Part shown: positions 7,861 through 15,633 of the stretch, one piece after another
Numbering within the stretch: position 1 is the first letter of the stretch
Layout of the letters: every line of letters begins with the position of its first letter
Assembly (NCBI RefSeq): GCF_025465255.1
Contig: NZ_JAODNI010000088.1
Coordinates: 1 to 37,960, forward strand
DNA from: Pseudonocardia sp.
Lineage (GTDB): Bacteria > Actinomycetota > Actinomycetes > Mycobacteriales > Pseudonocardiaceae
DNA length: 37,960 nt
Direction of reading: 5' to 3'
The notes under the pieces: model-generated
What the model was told of the DNA's origin: nothing
Databases searched by the model: none
The model's input: the letters and a program-made list of their open reading frames with translations, nothing else
Position numbers and translations under genes: made by a program

Positions 7861-9161
7861 CAGGCCTCCGCGGAGTCGCGGAAGCCGAGTGCGGAGGTAC
7901 TCGTCATGTGCTGTCCTTCGCGGGTCGGGTCGTCGGATGCGCCGGTGGCGGCCGGGGGCAGGTGCAGCAGGTGGCCCATCCGGTCCCGCTTGGTGCGCAG
8001 GTAGGCGAGGTTGTCCGGGGTGATGGCGGCAGGGGAGCCGACGCGGCCGACGATCTCGAGGCCGAAGCCGTCAAGGCCCCCGTATTTGTGCGGATTGTTC
8101 GTGATCAGCCGCAGCCGGGTCACACCGAGGTCGACGAGGACCGCGGCACCGATGCCGTACTCGCGACTGTCGACGGGCAGCCCCAGCTCGAGGTTGGCGT
8201 CGACGGTGTCGCGGCCGTGCTCCTGGAGCGCGTATGCGCGCAGCTTGTGCCCGAGCCCGATCCCGCGCCCCTCGTGGCCGCGCAGGTAGACCAGCACCCC
8301 GACCCCCGCCTCGGCGATCATCTCCAGTGACTGCTCCAGCTGGGCGCCGCAGTCGCAGCGCCGCGATCCGAACAGGTCGCCGGTGAGGCACTCGCTGTGC
8401 ACCCGCACGAGCGCGCCCTCGGCCCGGGCGACGCCAGAGGTCGGGTCGCCGTGCACCAGTGCGAGGTGCTCGATCCCGTCGAGCAGCGATTCGTAGGCGA
8501 CGGCCCGGAACGTGCCGGCGTCGGTGGGCAGCGTGGCCTCACCGCTGCGCCGGACGAGCGCCTCGGTGGTGCGGCGGTGGCGGATCAGGTCGGCGACCGA
8601 CAGGACGGGAAGTTCGTGGCGGGCGGCGAACGCGGTGATCGCGTCCCCGGCCAGCGGGACGCCGTCGTCATCGACGAGCTCGGTGATGACGCCGACGTCG
8701 TCGCGGCCGGCGAGGCGCAGCAGATCGACCGCCGCCTCGGTGTGACCGGGCCGCTTCAGGACACCACCTCGGCGGGCCCGCAGCGGGAAGACGTGGCCCG
8801 GGCGGCGTAGCTCCTCGGGGCGGGTCCCGACGTGGGCGAGCGCGGTGACGGTCGTGCAGCGGTCGACCGCCGAGATCCCCGTACCGACCGAGACGTGATC
8901 GACCGTCACCGTGAACGCCGTCCTATGGAGGTCGGTGCTGTCCTCGACCATCAACGGCAGGCCCAGCGCGTCGGCCCGCTCGTCGGTCAGCGCCACGCAC
9001 ACGATCCCGCTGCCGTACCGCAGGAAGAACGCCATGGCCTGCGCGGTCATGGCGTCGGCGGCCATGACGAGGTCGCCCTCGTTCTCCCGGTCGCTGTCGT
9101 CGGCGACCACGACCATCTGCCCGGCCGCCAGGGCGGTCAGTGCTGCGGCGATGCGGCTCAT
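7860..9161 (-). CDS. ribBA: Bifunctional DHBP synthase / GTP cyclohydrolase II
   Basis: A 433-residue two-domain enzyme that makes both riboflavin precursors. The N-terminal half (about residues 5-200) is 3,4-dihydroxy-2-butanone-4-phosphate synthase, with DDSDRENEGDL, TGISAVDR and RPGHVFPLRAR followed by RPGHTEAAVDL. The C-terminal half is GTP cyclohydrolase II, with zinc ligands in SECLTGDLFGSRRCDCGAQ, then RGHEGRGIGL, DTVDANLELG, and REYGIGAAVL. ATG at 9161 is chosen over a longer frame because GAGGAG lies 5 bases upstream. No FMN riboswitch was seen in the 127 bases before it. It lies inside a catabolic cluster rather than with ribD, ribE or ribH, so it is probably an extra copy that raises flavin supply for the coupled reductase and monooxygenase (inference). 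Confidence 0.93.
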   Translation of the reverse strand: MSRIAAALTALAAGQMVVVADDSDRENEGDLVMAADAMTAQAMAFFLRYGSGIVCVALTDERADALGLPLMVEDSTDLHRTAFTVTVDHVSVGTGISAVDRCTTVTALAHVGTRPEELRRPGHVFPLRARRGGVLKRPGHTEAAVDLLRLAGRDDVGVITELVDDDGVPLAGDAITAFAARHELPVLSVADLIRHRRTTEALVRRSGEATLPTDAGTFRAVAYESLLDGIEHLALVHGDPTSGVARAEGALVRVHSECLTGDLFGSRRCDCGAQLEQSLEMIAEAGVGVLVYLRGHEGRGIGLGHKLRAYALQEHGRDTVDANLELGLPVDSREYGIGAAVLVDLGVTRLRLITNNPHKYGGLDGFGLEIVGRVGSPAAITPDNLAYLRTKRDRMGHLLHLPPAATGASDDPTREGQHMTSTSALGFRDSAEA

Positions 9162-9288
9162 GGGGCTCCTCACGGACGATGCGTCGGCGACGGCGCGGTT
9201 GTGCTCTACAAGGGACTGCTCGGATGCGGACGGTGCTGGGCGCGGCCGCACGGCGCCGGGCCGGTCGCGGCGCGGCCGCGGGCACACC

Positions 9289-10047
9289 TCAGCGGGTGGA
9301 GTAACCGCCGTCGACGTTGATGACCGCGCCGGTCATGAACCCGGCCTCGTCACTGGCCAGCCACAGTGCCAGCGAGACGACCTCCTCCGGCCGGCCGAGC
9401 CGGCCGGTGAGGTGCTCGTGGTTCCAGGTCTCGAAGATTTCGTCGCGGTTGGACATCTCCTTGGTGAAGTTGCGCGGCATCGAGGTGTCGACGACGCCGG
9501 GGCAGATCGCGTTGACCCGGATGTCCGGCGCGAACTCGACGGCCGCGACCCGGGAGAAGTGCGCCGCCGCGGCCTTCGCCGCGCCGTAGGCACCCATGTT
9601 CTCGAACGCGACGACGCCCCCGATGGAGGACACGTTGATGATCGAGCCCTTCCGCCCGCTCATCAGCGGGACGAAGGCCTTCGTGGCGAGGAAGATGCTC
9701 TTGGAGTTGATCCTCTCGACGAAGGCCCACTCCTCCTCGCTGGTCTCCAGGATCGGCTTGCCCATGATGATCCCGGCGTTGTTGTAGAGCACGTCGACCG
9801 CACCGAACTCGGCCTTCGCGGTCTCCGCCAACGCGGAGATACTCGCGGCCGAGGTCACGTCGACCTCGGCGAAGCGGAAGTCGAGGCCCTCGCCCTTCAG
9901 CGTGGCTTCCAGCTCCTTGCCGGCCGCGCCGTTGAGGTCCGCGCCGAGCACGCGCGCGCCCTCGCCGCAGAACATGCGGGAGGCGGTCTGCCCCATGCCG
10001 CCGGCGGCGCCGGTGATCACGACGTTCTTGCCGTCCAGCTTGCCCAT
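9289..10047 (-). CDS. SDR-family NAD(P)-dependent dehydrogenase
   Basis: A 252-residue classical short-chain dehydrogenase/reductase. The cofactor loop TGAAGGMG is near residues 12-19, the structural NNAG is present, the catalytic Ser is in NVSSIGG, and Tyr/Lys are in YGAAK. The end (TGAVINVDGGYSTR) is typical of complete SDRs. The ATG at 10047 has GAGGCGAAG just upstream. A longer frame reaches 10170 but would run over the promoter elements. It is the first gene of the minus-strand set and its promoter carries the TTGCATACA module shared with the divergent operon. It probably oxidises or reduces a hydroxy/keto intermediate of the pathway. The substrate is unknown. Confidence 0.9.
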   Translation of the reverse strand: MGKLDGKNVVITGAAGGMGQTASRMFCGEGARVLGADLNGAAGKELEATLKGEGLDFRFAEVDVTSAASISALAETAKAEFGAVDVLYNNAGIIMGKPILETSEEEWAFVERINSKSIFLATKAFVPLMSGRKGSIINVSSIGGVVAFENMGAYGAAKAAAAHFSRVAAVEFAPDIRVNAICPGVVDTSMPRNFTKEMSNRDEIFETWNHEHLTGRLGRPEEVVSLALWLASDEAGFMTGAVINVDGGYSTR

Positions 10048-10141
10048 CTTCGCCTCGAATCCTCGGTGCCTGATGTCCTCTGTGGACGCGCCTGCCGATG
10101 GGACTCGCACTACACGCGGCCTCGGCGACGCGATCATGTGT

Positions 10142-10170
10142 ATGCAACAGGCCGTCCGGTGCCGTGTCAA
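10142..10170 (-). promoter_or_regulatory. Promoter of the SDR-ribBA set with overlapping operator
   Basis: Read on the minus strand: a perfect -35 box TTGACA (10170-10165), a 17-base spacer, then TTGCAT (10147-10142) as the -10 region, running into ACA. The TTGCATACA is inside a near-palindrome TGTTGCATACA, so a repressor bound there would block the polymerase. The same arrangement occurs on the plus strand at 10381-10412. It lies about 95 bases before the SDR start codon. Confidence 0.6.
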
Positions 10171-10348
10171 CTGCCACCCTCCTGAGGGGTAGAGCTTGGT
10201 GGAACGGCCTCTGTGTGCGCAATCGGTAGGGGCTCGCCCGGGATGCAGGCCTCGCGTCCCGGGACCCGGATCGGCCGATCATGCACTTCAGAAGGGCAAT
10301 ACTGCTCCCAAGATGCTTCCGGTGCGATCGATCGAGAGGTCGCCCGAC

Positions 10349-10356
10349 TGCATACA
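10349..10356 (+). promoter_or_regulatory. Third TGCATACA site, putative GntR operator
   Basis: TGCATACA in the context CTGCATACATCGCA, matching the promoter-overlapping sites in 8 of 8 core bases and following with ATC like the plus-strand site. It has no -35 box at the right distance, so it looks like an extra binding site upstream of the plus-strand promoter rather than another promoter. Confidence 0.5.
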
Positions 10357-10380
10357 TCGCACACCTCGCGGCCGTCCGAC

Positions 10381-10412
10381 TTGACAGATCATCTTTCGAC
10401 GGTTTGCATACA
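10381..10412 (+). promoter_or_regulatory. Promoter of the GlcG-GntR-CoA-transferase operon with operator
   Basis: TTGACA (10381-10386), 17-base spacer, TTGCAT (10404-10409) running into ACA (to 10412). This is identical in layout to the minus-strand promoter at 10142-10170, although the spacers differ in sequence. The start codon of the GlcG-like gene is 55 bases downstream. Confidence 0.6.
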
Positions 10413-10466
10413 TCTGACCAACCGAGGTCCAAGTCACACACCGCGATGTCGAGGAGATCCAGACCT

Positions 10467-10904
10467 ATGGCCAACACCTACAACCGCCCCTCGATCACCC
10501 TGGAGCTGGCCCAGGAGATCGTGAACCGGGCGGTCGCCAAGGCGTTCGAGGATGGCGGTGCGTTCGTCGTGTCCGTCGTCGACGAGTCCGGCGTCCAGAA
10601 GGCATTCGCCCGGATGGATGGCGCTCCGCTGCTCTCGGTGCAGGTCGCCCAGGACAAGGCCTACACCGCGGCTGGCTTCGCAATGCCCACCGACGGCTGG
10701 TTCGACTTCATCAAGGGCGACGAGCCCCTGCGCGTCGGCGCCCCGACCGGCATCGACCGCCTGGTCGTCTTCGGCGGCGGGTACCCCCTCACGATCGACG
10801 GCGCGGTCATCGGGGGCATCGGCGTGAGCGGAGGCCACTACAGCCAGGACATGGCCGTCGCCCAGGCCGGGCTGCGCGCACTCGAAGCCGCGACCACCGC
10901 CTGA
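10467..10904 (+). CDS. GlcG/HbpS-family heme-degrading/binding-like protein
   Basis: A 145-residue single-domain protein of the GlcG/HbpS (DUF336) family. Supporting blocks are the N-terminal LTLxxAxxIV-like ITLELAQEIVNRAVAKA, VVSVVDESG, ARMDGAPLLSVQVAQDKAYTAA, and the C-terminal GGYPLTIDGAVIGGIGVSGG. Family members form octamers that bind heme or cobalamin, or assist glycolate and other catabolic operons. The true molecular role in catabolic clusters is often unknown. ATG at 10467 is chosen with GAGGAG at 10451-10456; an in-frame ATG at 10446 has no such site. No signal peptide is visible, unlike secreted HbpS, so it is cytoplasmic. It is first in the plus-strand operon. Confidence 0.85.
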   Translation: MANTYNRPSITLELAQEIVNRAVAKAFEDGGAFVVSVVDESGVQKAFARMDGAPLLSVQVAQDKAYTAAGFAMPTDGWFDFIKGDEPLRVGAPTGIDRLVVFGGGYPLTIDGAVIGGIGVSGGHYSQDMAVAQAGLRALEAATTA

Positions 10905-11022
10905 GCGCAGCGCCCGGCCCAGGACAAGAGGGCCGAGTACCAGGAATCCGGCAGACCAACTGTGTTGCCCCACCCTTACGAACGGGGCACCGACGCAGAC
11001 GAGAGCTCGACCGAGGAGACAC

Positions 11023-11688
11023 GTGGCAGCCGCGACCGAACAGACCGTGACGCGGCTACGCCAGTTCATCCTGGAAGGCGATCTGGAACCCGGTGCCCGG
11101 ATCCAGGAGGTCGAGCTCGCAGCGCAGCTCGGGGTGAGCCGCACCCCGGTCCGCGAGGCACTGCGAACGCTCTCCTCGCAAGGGCTCGTCGAGCTCCTGC
11201 CCAACCGCGGCGCTCGCGTCGCGCGGTGGTCGGTCAAGGACCTCGACGAGATCTACGAGCTGCGCGTGATGCTCGAGAGCCATGCCGCCCAGCGCGCAGC
11301 CACCCGCATGAGCCCCGATGAGGTCGACGCACTCACCGAGTTGTGCGAACAGATGGAGGCCCGCGCCCAGCGCGGCAGCAAAGCTGATCTCCTGGAACTC
11401 AGCGAGCTCAACTCCCGTTTCCACGGCCGCATCCTGGACGCCGCTGACAGCCCGCGACTGGCCACGATGCTCGCCACCGTGGTGCAGGTGCCGCTCGTCA
11501 TGCGCACCTTCGTGCGCTACAGCCCCGACGCGCTCGCCCGCAGCATGGGCCACCACCGTGAACTGGTCGCCGCCATGCGCGCCGGCGCCCCGGAATGGGC
11601 CGGGGCGGTCATGCAATCCCACATCATCGCCGCCCGCACCGTCCTCGTGAACTCCGGCGGTGCGGCGGACCCCGAAGGAGAAACCTGA
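11023..11688 (+). CDS. GntR-family (FadR/FCD subfamily) regulator
   Basis: A 221-residue transcription factor with an N-terminal winged helix-turn-helix (about residues 5-70, including ELAAQLGVSRTPVREALRTL) and a C-terminal all-helical FCD ligand domain. The FCD metal-site residues can be seen in LNSRFHGRIL, GHHRELVAAM and the His of MQSHI. The GTG start at 11023 has GAGGAG about 5 bases upstream. Its stop overlaps the start of the CoA-transferase gene by one base (TGATG), so the two are coupled. FCD regulators usually release DNA on binding an organic acid from the pathway. The TGCATACA sites at 10139-10146, 10349-10356 and 10405-10412 are its probable operators (inference). Confidence 0.92.
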   Translation: MAAATEQTVTRLRQFILEGDLEPGARIQEVELAAQLGVSRTPVREALRTLSSQGLVELLPNRGARVARWSVKDLDEIYELRVMLESHAAQRAATRMSPDEVDALTELCEQMEARAQRGSKADLLELSELNSRFHGRILDAADSPRLATMLATVVQVPLVMRTFVRYSPDALARSMGHHRELVAAMRAGAPEWAGAVMQSHIIAARTVLVNSGGAADPEGET

Positions 11689-12893
11689 TGTCCCCCGAGT
11701 CCCCTGCGGGTGCGCTGACCGGCATCCGCGTGGTCGAGATGGGCCAGCTGATCGCTGGGCCCTTCTGCGGCCAGCTTCTCGGCGACCTGGGCGCGGACGT
11801 CGTCAAGGTCGAGGCCCCCGGCGCCGGTGACCCCATGCGCCTGTGGGGACAGGCCAATGCCGACGGCGCCTCACTCACCTGGCCGGTGATCGCCCGCAAC
11901 AAGAGGTCGCTCACACTCAACCTGCGCGTTGAATCCGGCCAGGAGATCGCCCGGCGGCTCCTTGACCAGGCCGACATCCTCATCGAAAACTTCCGGCCCG
12001 GGACCCTGGAACGCTGGAACCTGTCCCCCGAAAGCCTCTGGGAGACCAATCCCGGTCTGATCATCGTCCGGGTCACCGGATTCGGGCAGACCGGCCCCTA
12101 TGCCCCCCGCGCCGGCTACGGCTCGATCGGTGAGGCGATGGGCGGTCTGCGCTACCTCACCGGCGAGCCCGACCGGCCCCCGTCGCGCGCCGGTATCAGC
12201 ATCGGCGACTCCCTTGCCGGCACCTACGCTGCCCTCGGGGCCCTCGCCGCGCTCAACTCCCGTCAGACGACCGGCCGCGGCCAGATCGTCGACTCGGCGA
12301 TCTACGAGGCGGTGCTCGCCATGATGGAGGCCTCGCTGACCGAGTGGGACGCCATCCGATACCAGCGCGAACGCACCGGAGCGGTCTTGCCCAAGATCGC
12401 GCCCAGCAACGTCTATCCCACCGCCGACGGCAGCAGCATCCTCATCGCCGCCAACCAGGACACCGTCTTCCGCCGCCTTGCCGAGGTCATGGGGCAGCCC
12501 GAACTCGCGACCGACGAGCGCTACGCCACCCACCACGCGCGCGGTGAACGCCAGCAGGAGCTCGACGGCCTCATCGCCCGATGGTCGGCCAGATACGACG
12601 CCACCGAGCTTCTGGAGCTGCTACACGAGGGCGGGGTCCCCGCCGGCCGCGTCTACCGGGCCGAAGACATGTTCGCCGACGAGCACTTCATCGCCCGCAA
12701 CGCCATTGTGCGGGCCCACAACAGCCAGGGCGACGAGTTCGCCATGCAGAACGTCGCCCCGCGCCTGTCGGACACGCCCGGCGGGGTTCGGTGGAGCGGA
12801 CCCGAACTCGGTGAACACACCGACGAGGTGCTCACCGACCTGGGGTACGACGCAGCCGCCATCGAGCGACTACGCAACGACGCGATCGTCTAG
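11688..12893 (+). CDS. Family III CoA-transferase (CaiB/BaiF)
   Basis: A 401-residue class III CoA-transferase, which moves CoA between carboxylic acids through a covalent aspartyl intermediate. It begins with the typical GIRVVEMGQLIAGPFCGQ and LGADVVKVEAP. It continues with ARNKRSLTLNL and NFRPGTLERW, and has the expected catalytic Asp at about residue 174 (ISIGDSLAG). The C-terminal PAGRVYRAEDMFADEHF block is standard. The ATG overlaps the GntR stop by one base and has AAGGAG upstream. Its regulatory coupling and the presence of an HMG-CoA-lyase-like enzyme in the facing operon suggest that it activates a branched hydroxy-dicarboxylate for cleavage, but the acid is not determined. Confidence 0.93.
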   Translation: MSPESPAGALTGIRVVEMGQLIAGPFCGQLLGDLGADVVKVEAPGAGDPMRLWGQANADGASLTWPVIARNKRSLTLNLRVESGQEIARRLLDQADILIENFRPGTLERWNLSPESLWETNPGLIIVRVTGFGQTGPYAPRAGYGSIGEAMGGLRYLTGEPDRPPSRAGISIGDSLAGTYAALGALAALNSRQTTGRGQIVDSAIYEAVLAMMEASLTEWDAIRYQRERTGAVLPKIAPSNVYPTADGSSILIAANQDTVFRRLAEVMGQPELATDERYATHHARGERQQELDGLIARWSARYDATELLELLHEGGVPAGRVYRAEDMFADEHFIARNAIVRAHNSQGDEFAMQNVAPRLSDTPGGVRWSGPELGEHTDEVLTDLGYDAAAIERLRNDAIV

Positions 12894-12991
12894 ATCGCTC
12901 AAGGGGCACGGGGACGGGCAGGTGGCGCACGATCTGGGAAGCGGACCGCGCGGCCGGCCCCGGACGACATTCTTCGACGGGGGAGGCGCAC

Positions 12992-13465
12992 GTGGACAGG
13001 GGTACCGCCGATCACATGGACGAGGGCGGTGAGGGCGTCGACAGCTGCGATCTGCAGCTACGACAGTACGGTGGCCGTGCCGAGTTCGAAGGGCTGATCC
13101 GTACCCTCCGCTGCCACGAGGACATCGCGCTGCTTCGGCAACTCGTGGCCGAGCCGGGCGGCGGTGCGGTGCTCGTCGTCGACGGCGGAGCGTCGTTGCA
13201 CTGCGCCCTTGTCGGCGACCAACTCGCCGACCGCGCCGCGCGGAACGAATGGGCCGGGATCGTCATCGCTGGCGCCGTGCGAGACGCCCGCGCGCTGGCC
13301 GATATCGATCTGGGGATCAAAGCCCTGGGCACGAACCCTCGGAGAGGGGCCGCACGTGGCGCCGGCGAGATCGACGTCCCCGTCACCTTCGGCGGCACGA
13401 CCTTCGTGCCCGGGCAGTACCTCTGGAGCGACGATGACGGCATCGTGGTGACCCGCCCGGGATAG
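12992..13465 (+). CDS. RraA-family protein (HMG/CHA aldolase-like)
   Basis: A 157-residue protein of the RraA / class II pyruvate aldolase family. The core GDQLADRAARNEWAGIVIAG followed by AVRDARAL contains the Gly-Asp and Arg-Asp residues that bind metal and pyruvate in 4-hydroxy-4-methyl-2-oxoglutarate (HMG) aldolases. The later PVTFGGTTFVPGQYLWSDDDGIVV is the usual family end. GTG at 12992 has GGGAGG 5 bases before it. The same fold includes RraA, which has lost aldolase activity and inhibits RNase E. Here the retained Asp/Arg residues and the catabolic setting favour an aldolase-like role, releasing pyruvate or oxaloacetate from a branched acid (inference). It is 98 bases after the CoA-transferase and probably in the same operon. 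Confidence 0.82.
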   Translation: MDRGTADHMDEGGEGVDSCDLQLRQYGGRAEFEGLIRTLRCHEDIALLRQLVAEPGGGAVLVVDGGASLHCALVGDQLADRAARNEWAGIVIAGAVRDARALADIDLGIKALGTNPRRGAARGAGEIDVPVTFGGTTFVPGQYLWSDDDGIVVTRPG

Positions 13466-13535
13466 ACGACGCAGCTCCGCCGCACCTGCACCGCGCCGGT
13501 GTACGCGGGGCGTAGCGCCTCGTCGGCGCTCAGCG

Positions 13536-13555
13536 CGGCGCACCCGGGTGCGCCG
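13536..13555. terminator. Perfect 20-base palindrome after the RraA-like gene
   Basis: CGGCGCACCC immediately followed by its exact reverse complement GGGTGCGCCG, 70 bases past the stop of the RraA-like gene. There is no T-run after it, so if it ends transcription it is an I-shaped actinobacterial type of terminator. It could equally be a protein-binding site. Confidence 0.4.
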
Positions 13556-13669
13556 ACTGATCGCGGCGGGGCACTGGTGCAAGAGCTGGTTCCACAATGA
13601 AGTCGGCGTGTCTGCTTTGGACAGGAACTGGGTCTGGGCATCCTGCTGACTCCTGGTCGAGGATCTTGT

Positions 13670-13762
13670 CCGGACTCGTTGTGGGAGCGGATGGGGCCGC
13701 TGCTGCCGATGTGCCCACCGCGACGGCGCCCCACCTGGGACGCGATGCCGCTGAACCGCACA
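13670..13762 (+). pseudogene. N-terminal remnant of an IS5-like transposase
   Basis: The plus-strand frame reads PDSLWERMGPLLPMCPPRRR and continues about ten more codons. The sequence L-W-E-R-x-x-P-L-L-P followed by Pro/Arg-rich residues is the standard opening of IS5-family (insertion sequence) transposases. Only about 30 codons are recognisable. The catalytic DDE domain is absent and the frame then drifts into unrelated sequence. No inverted repeats could be matched. The 13466-13669 stretch before it shows no gene apart from the palindrome. Confidence 0.42.
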
Positions 13763-13829
13763 CGCCCGTCGGTAACCGCGAACGATCGGCCCGCCGGCAG
13801 TCCCCGGCAGGGTGATCAAGAGTCCGGGC

Positions 13830-14027
13830 CTAGTGATTGCGGTGGCGAGTACCCCGCCCCCGGAATAGGTCCTTGACCTTCTCGCCGGCCTGTTTCACGT
13901 TGCTCTTCACTTCATCGGCCCTGCCCTCGGCCTGGAGGCGCCTGTCTCCGGTGACCTCGCCGGTGTTCCGCTTGATACGGCCGCGCAACTCCTGTGCCTT
14001 GTTCCTGACCTTGTCCGCAAAGCTCAC
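13830..14027 (-). CDS. CsbD-family general stress protein
   Basis: A 65-residue, highly charged, helical CsbD-like protein. Diagnostic features are the N-terminal FADKVRNKAQELRGRIK, then the family hallmark TGEVTGDRRLQAEGRADEVK and QAGEKVKDLFRG. The GTG at 14027 is selected because it gives the normal CsbD length and has AAGGGGG upstream; the open frame runs on to 14303 but that part does not look like CsbD. CsbD proteins are induced by general stress in many bacteria; their mechanism is unknown. A broken second copy lies at 30.9 kb. Confidence 0.85.
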   Translation of the reverse strand: MSFADKVRNKAQELRGRIKRNTGEVTGDRRLQAEGRADEVKSNVKQAGEKVKDLFRGRGTRHRNH

Positions 14028-14647
14028 AACAGCCCCCTTCTTCGTCGAGCGGTCGGCCCCGTGCTCGGAACCCCGCCGACTCGTCCAGCCGACGCCCCGA
14101 TCGGCCTCGTGCCGGTCGTCGTCGATCTCGCCTTCCGACACCCACCCCGAGCCCTTCTCCTCGGCGGTGCGCCGGCCGCGTAGGCCGAGCAACCGCTGCC
14201 CGGCATCCGTACTGCCTACCGCCTCACTCACATGCGAGCGGACGTCCCTCGCCCCACGGACTCTGCGCGATGTACGGCCGACCGAGGGGGAGCCAGAATC
14301 CACCTACGATCAAGCTAATGCACGCTTGAGAGGGCGATCTGGACCAGATTTGACCATTCGGCTGCACTAGGCAGGTCCGATAGATCTCGACGTGGGCCGG
14401 CATACGACGGTCGAGAGCACGACTTGCGCCCCAACGGCGGCACCGGAGAACATGCACTGATCTAGCCCAAGATCGCTGGCACGATGGCCTCTACAGCCAG
14501 GACCAGGGAAGTGCGCGATTCGAAAGCGACCCTCGAAATTTGGGCCCGGCCACGCCGTGACGTCGCAAACCGTAGCTCTGGCCGGGTGGCCGCTCCCGTG
14601 CTGAGGCGGCCGCGGGTGCCGGTGCATCCGACTGGGTCGGGGCGGGG
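14028..14647. other. Gap without a convincing gene
   Basis: Several open frames overlap here but none has a ribosome binding site with protein-like composition. A 13-base perfect palindrome, ATCTGG-A-CCAGAT, is at 14337-14349 and could be an operator. The minus-strand frame that joins the CsbD gene contains an acidic patch (VSEGEIDDDRHEAD), which may be a decayed gene. Confidence 0.4.
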
Positions 14648-14757
14648 CTGCCGGTTTACGCGGCCTCCCTCACCGGCTACCTCACTGACCTCGGCGGCCG
14701 CGGGGCCACGGTCGGCACGATGAGCCGCCGGTTTGCCCGCCGAGGTGGAGAGCGGCT
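14648..14757 (+). pseudogene. N-terminal-domain remnant of a tyrosine recombinase
   Basis: The plus-strand frame reads LPVYAASLTGYLTDLGGRGA, then TVGTMSRRFAR. This matches the pattern of the SAM-like core-binding domain of phage-type integrases, in which a Tyr-Leu-Thr-Asp-Leu helix is followed by a Gly/Ala turn and a helix starting S/T-x-x-R-R. Only this part, some 36 codons, is left. No catalytic R-H-R-Y domain follows. It is a footprint of a former integrated element. Homology is judged by eye only. Confidence 0.42.
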
Positions 14758-14991
14758 AATGAATACGGTGCCGGAACCGAAATTGACGAATTGCTGCCCC
14801 TCGGCCCTGCCAGGTGCTTGTCCGTCTAATAAAAACACCAACGGCAAGGGAAGCGGACCTGCGCGGGGCGCCGGGAGCAAACGATGACAAATCGGGCAAG
14901 GTTCAATGGCACCAACACGGCGTCATCGACTAGGTTGCAATGTCGAGGAAGGCGTCGAGCGACTGAAGTCAGAACCAACATGGAGGTAGCC

Positions 14992-15429
14992 ATGAGCCGG
15001 AGCAGCGTCGGGCCGCCGAGCAGACCGGCCGGGTCGACAGGCACGTTGTTGCGCGTGCTGCAGTCCACCGCGGTGCTGTCCGTACTCACGATCGTCTGGC
15101 AGGGCGCCACCGCCGGCGAGCTGATCACGCGGCATCCGACAGCGCTGGAGTACCACCAGGGAGGTGCCGTCGTATTGCACGTGTTCACCGCCTTGACCGC
15201 GATCGCGGCGTTTCTGTTGTGGCGGACCACCCGGGGGCCGCTGTGGCCGACAGTGCTGGCCGCGGTCGTGTTCGTCGGCACCATCGTTCAGGCCGCGCTG
15301 GGCGACGATGCCACCTTGTACCTTCATGTCCCGCTTGCCCTCGTACTCATGCTCGGCAGCGGCACCGTGCTCGTGTGGTCGTTCCTACTGCCCTGGATCG
15401 ACCGCGTGCGAGAGGCAAGGCCTAGGTAG
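14992..15429 (+). CDS. Small four-helix membrane protein, function unknown
   Basis: A 145-residue integral membrane protein with four predicted hydrophobic helices, roughly residues 20-40, 55-75, 84-103 and 110-133. His residues occur near helix ends (RHP and YHQ between helices 1 and 2, VLHVF in helix 2, LYLHVP before helix 4). This spacing is like half of a heme A synthase or cytochrome b561 bundle, so heme binding is possible but unproven. ATG at 14992 is chosen for the GGAGG 5 bases upstream; an in-frame start at 14884 would add a positively charged tail with no ribosome binding site. It stands alone between a remnant region and the aldo/keto reductase. Confidence 0.75.
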   Translation: MSRSSVGPPSRPAGSTGTLLRVLQSTAVLSVLTIVWQGATAGELITRHPTALEYHQGGAVVLHVFTALTAIAAFLLWRTTRGPLWPTVLAAVVFVGTIVQAALGDDATLYLHVPLALVLMLGSGTVLVWSFLLPWIDRVREARPR

Positions 15430-15633
15430 GACCGATCGGGGCCCGCTGCCGACTGTCATAATGCTGAAGAGCGGCTTCGACGGCGTTCGGCCGGCACCGT
15501 CAGGCCTCGGGTGAGGAGCGTGGCGCTGGCGGTGGGAAAGCGGGTCGAAGCAGGTCGTCGAGCATGGCTCGCAGGGCGCTGTTGGAAGGTGCGGGTGCTC
15601 CGAGCGGCGCTGCTCACGTCGTGAGGCGCCTGC

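Noticed and set aside
9162..9288. FMN riboswitch upstream of ribBA
   Set aside because: The 127 bases contain none of the conserved AGGG/GGG-type FMN-element blocks that I would expect, and the gene probably shares the SDR transcript.
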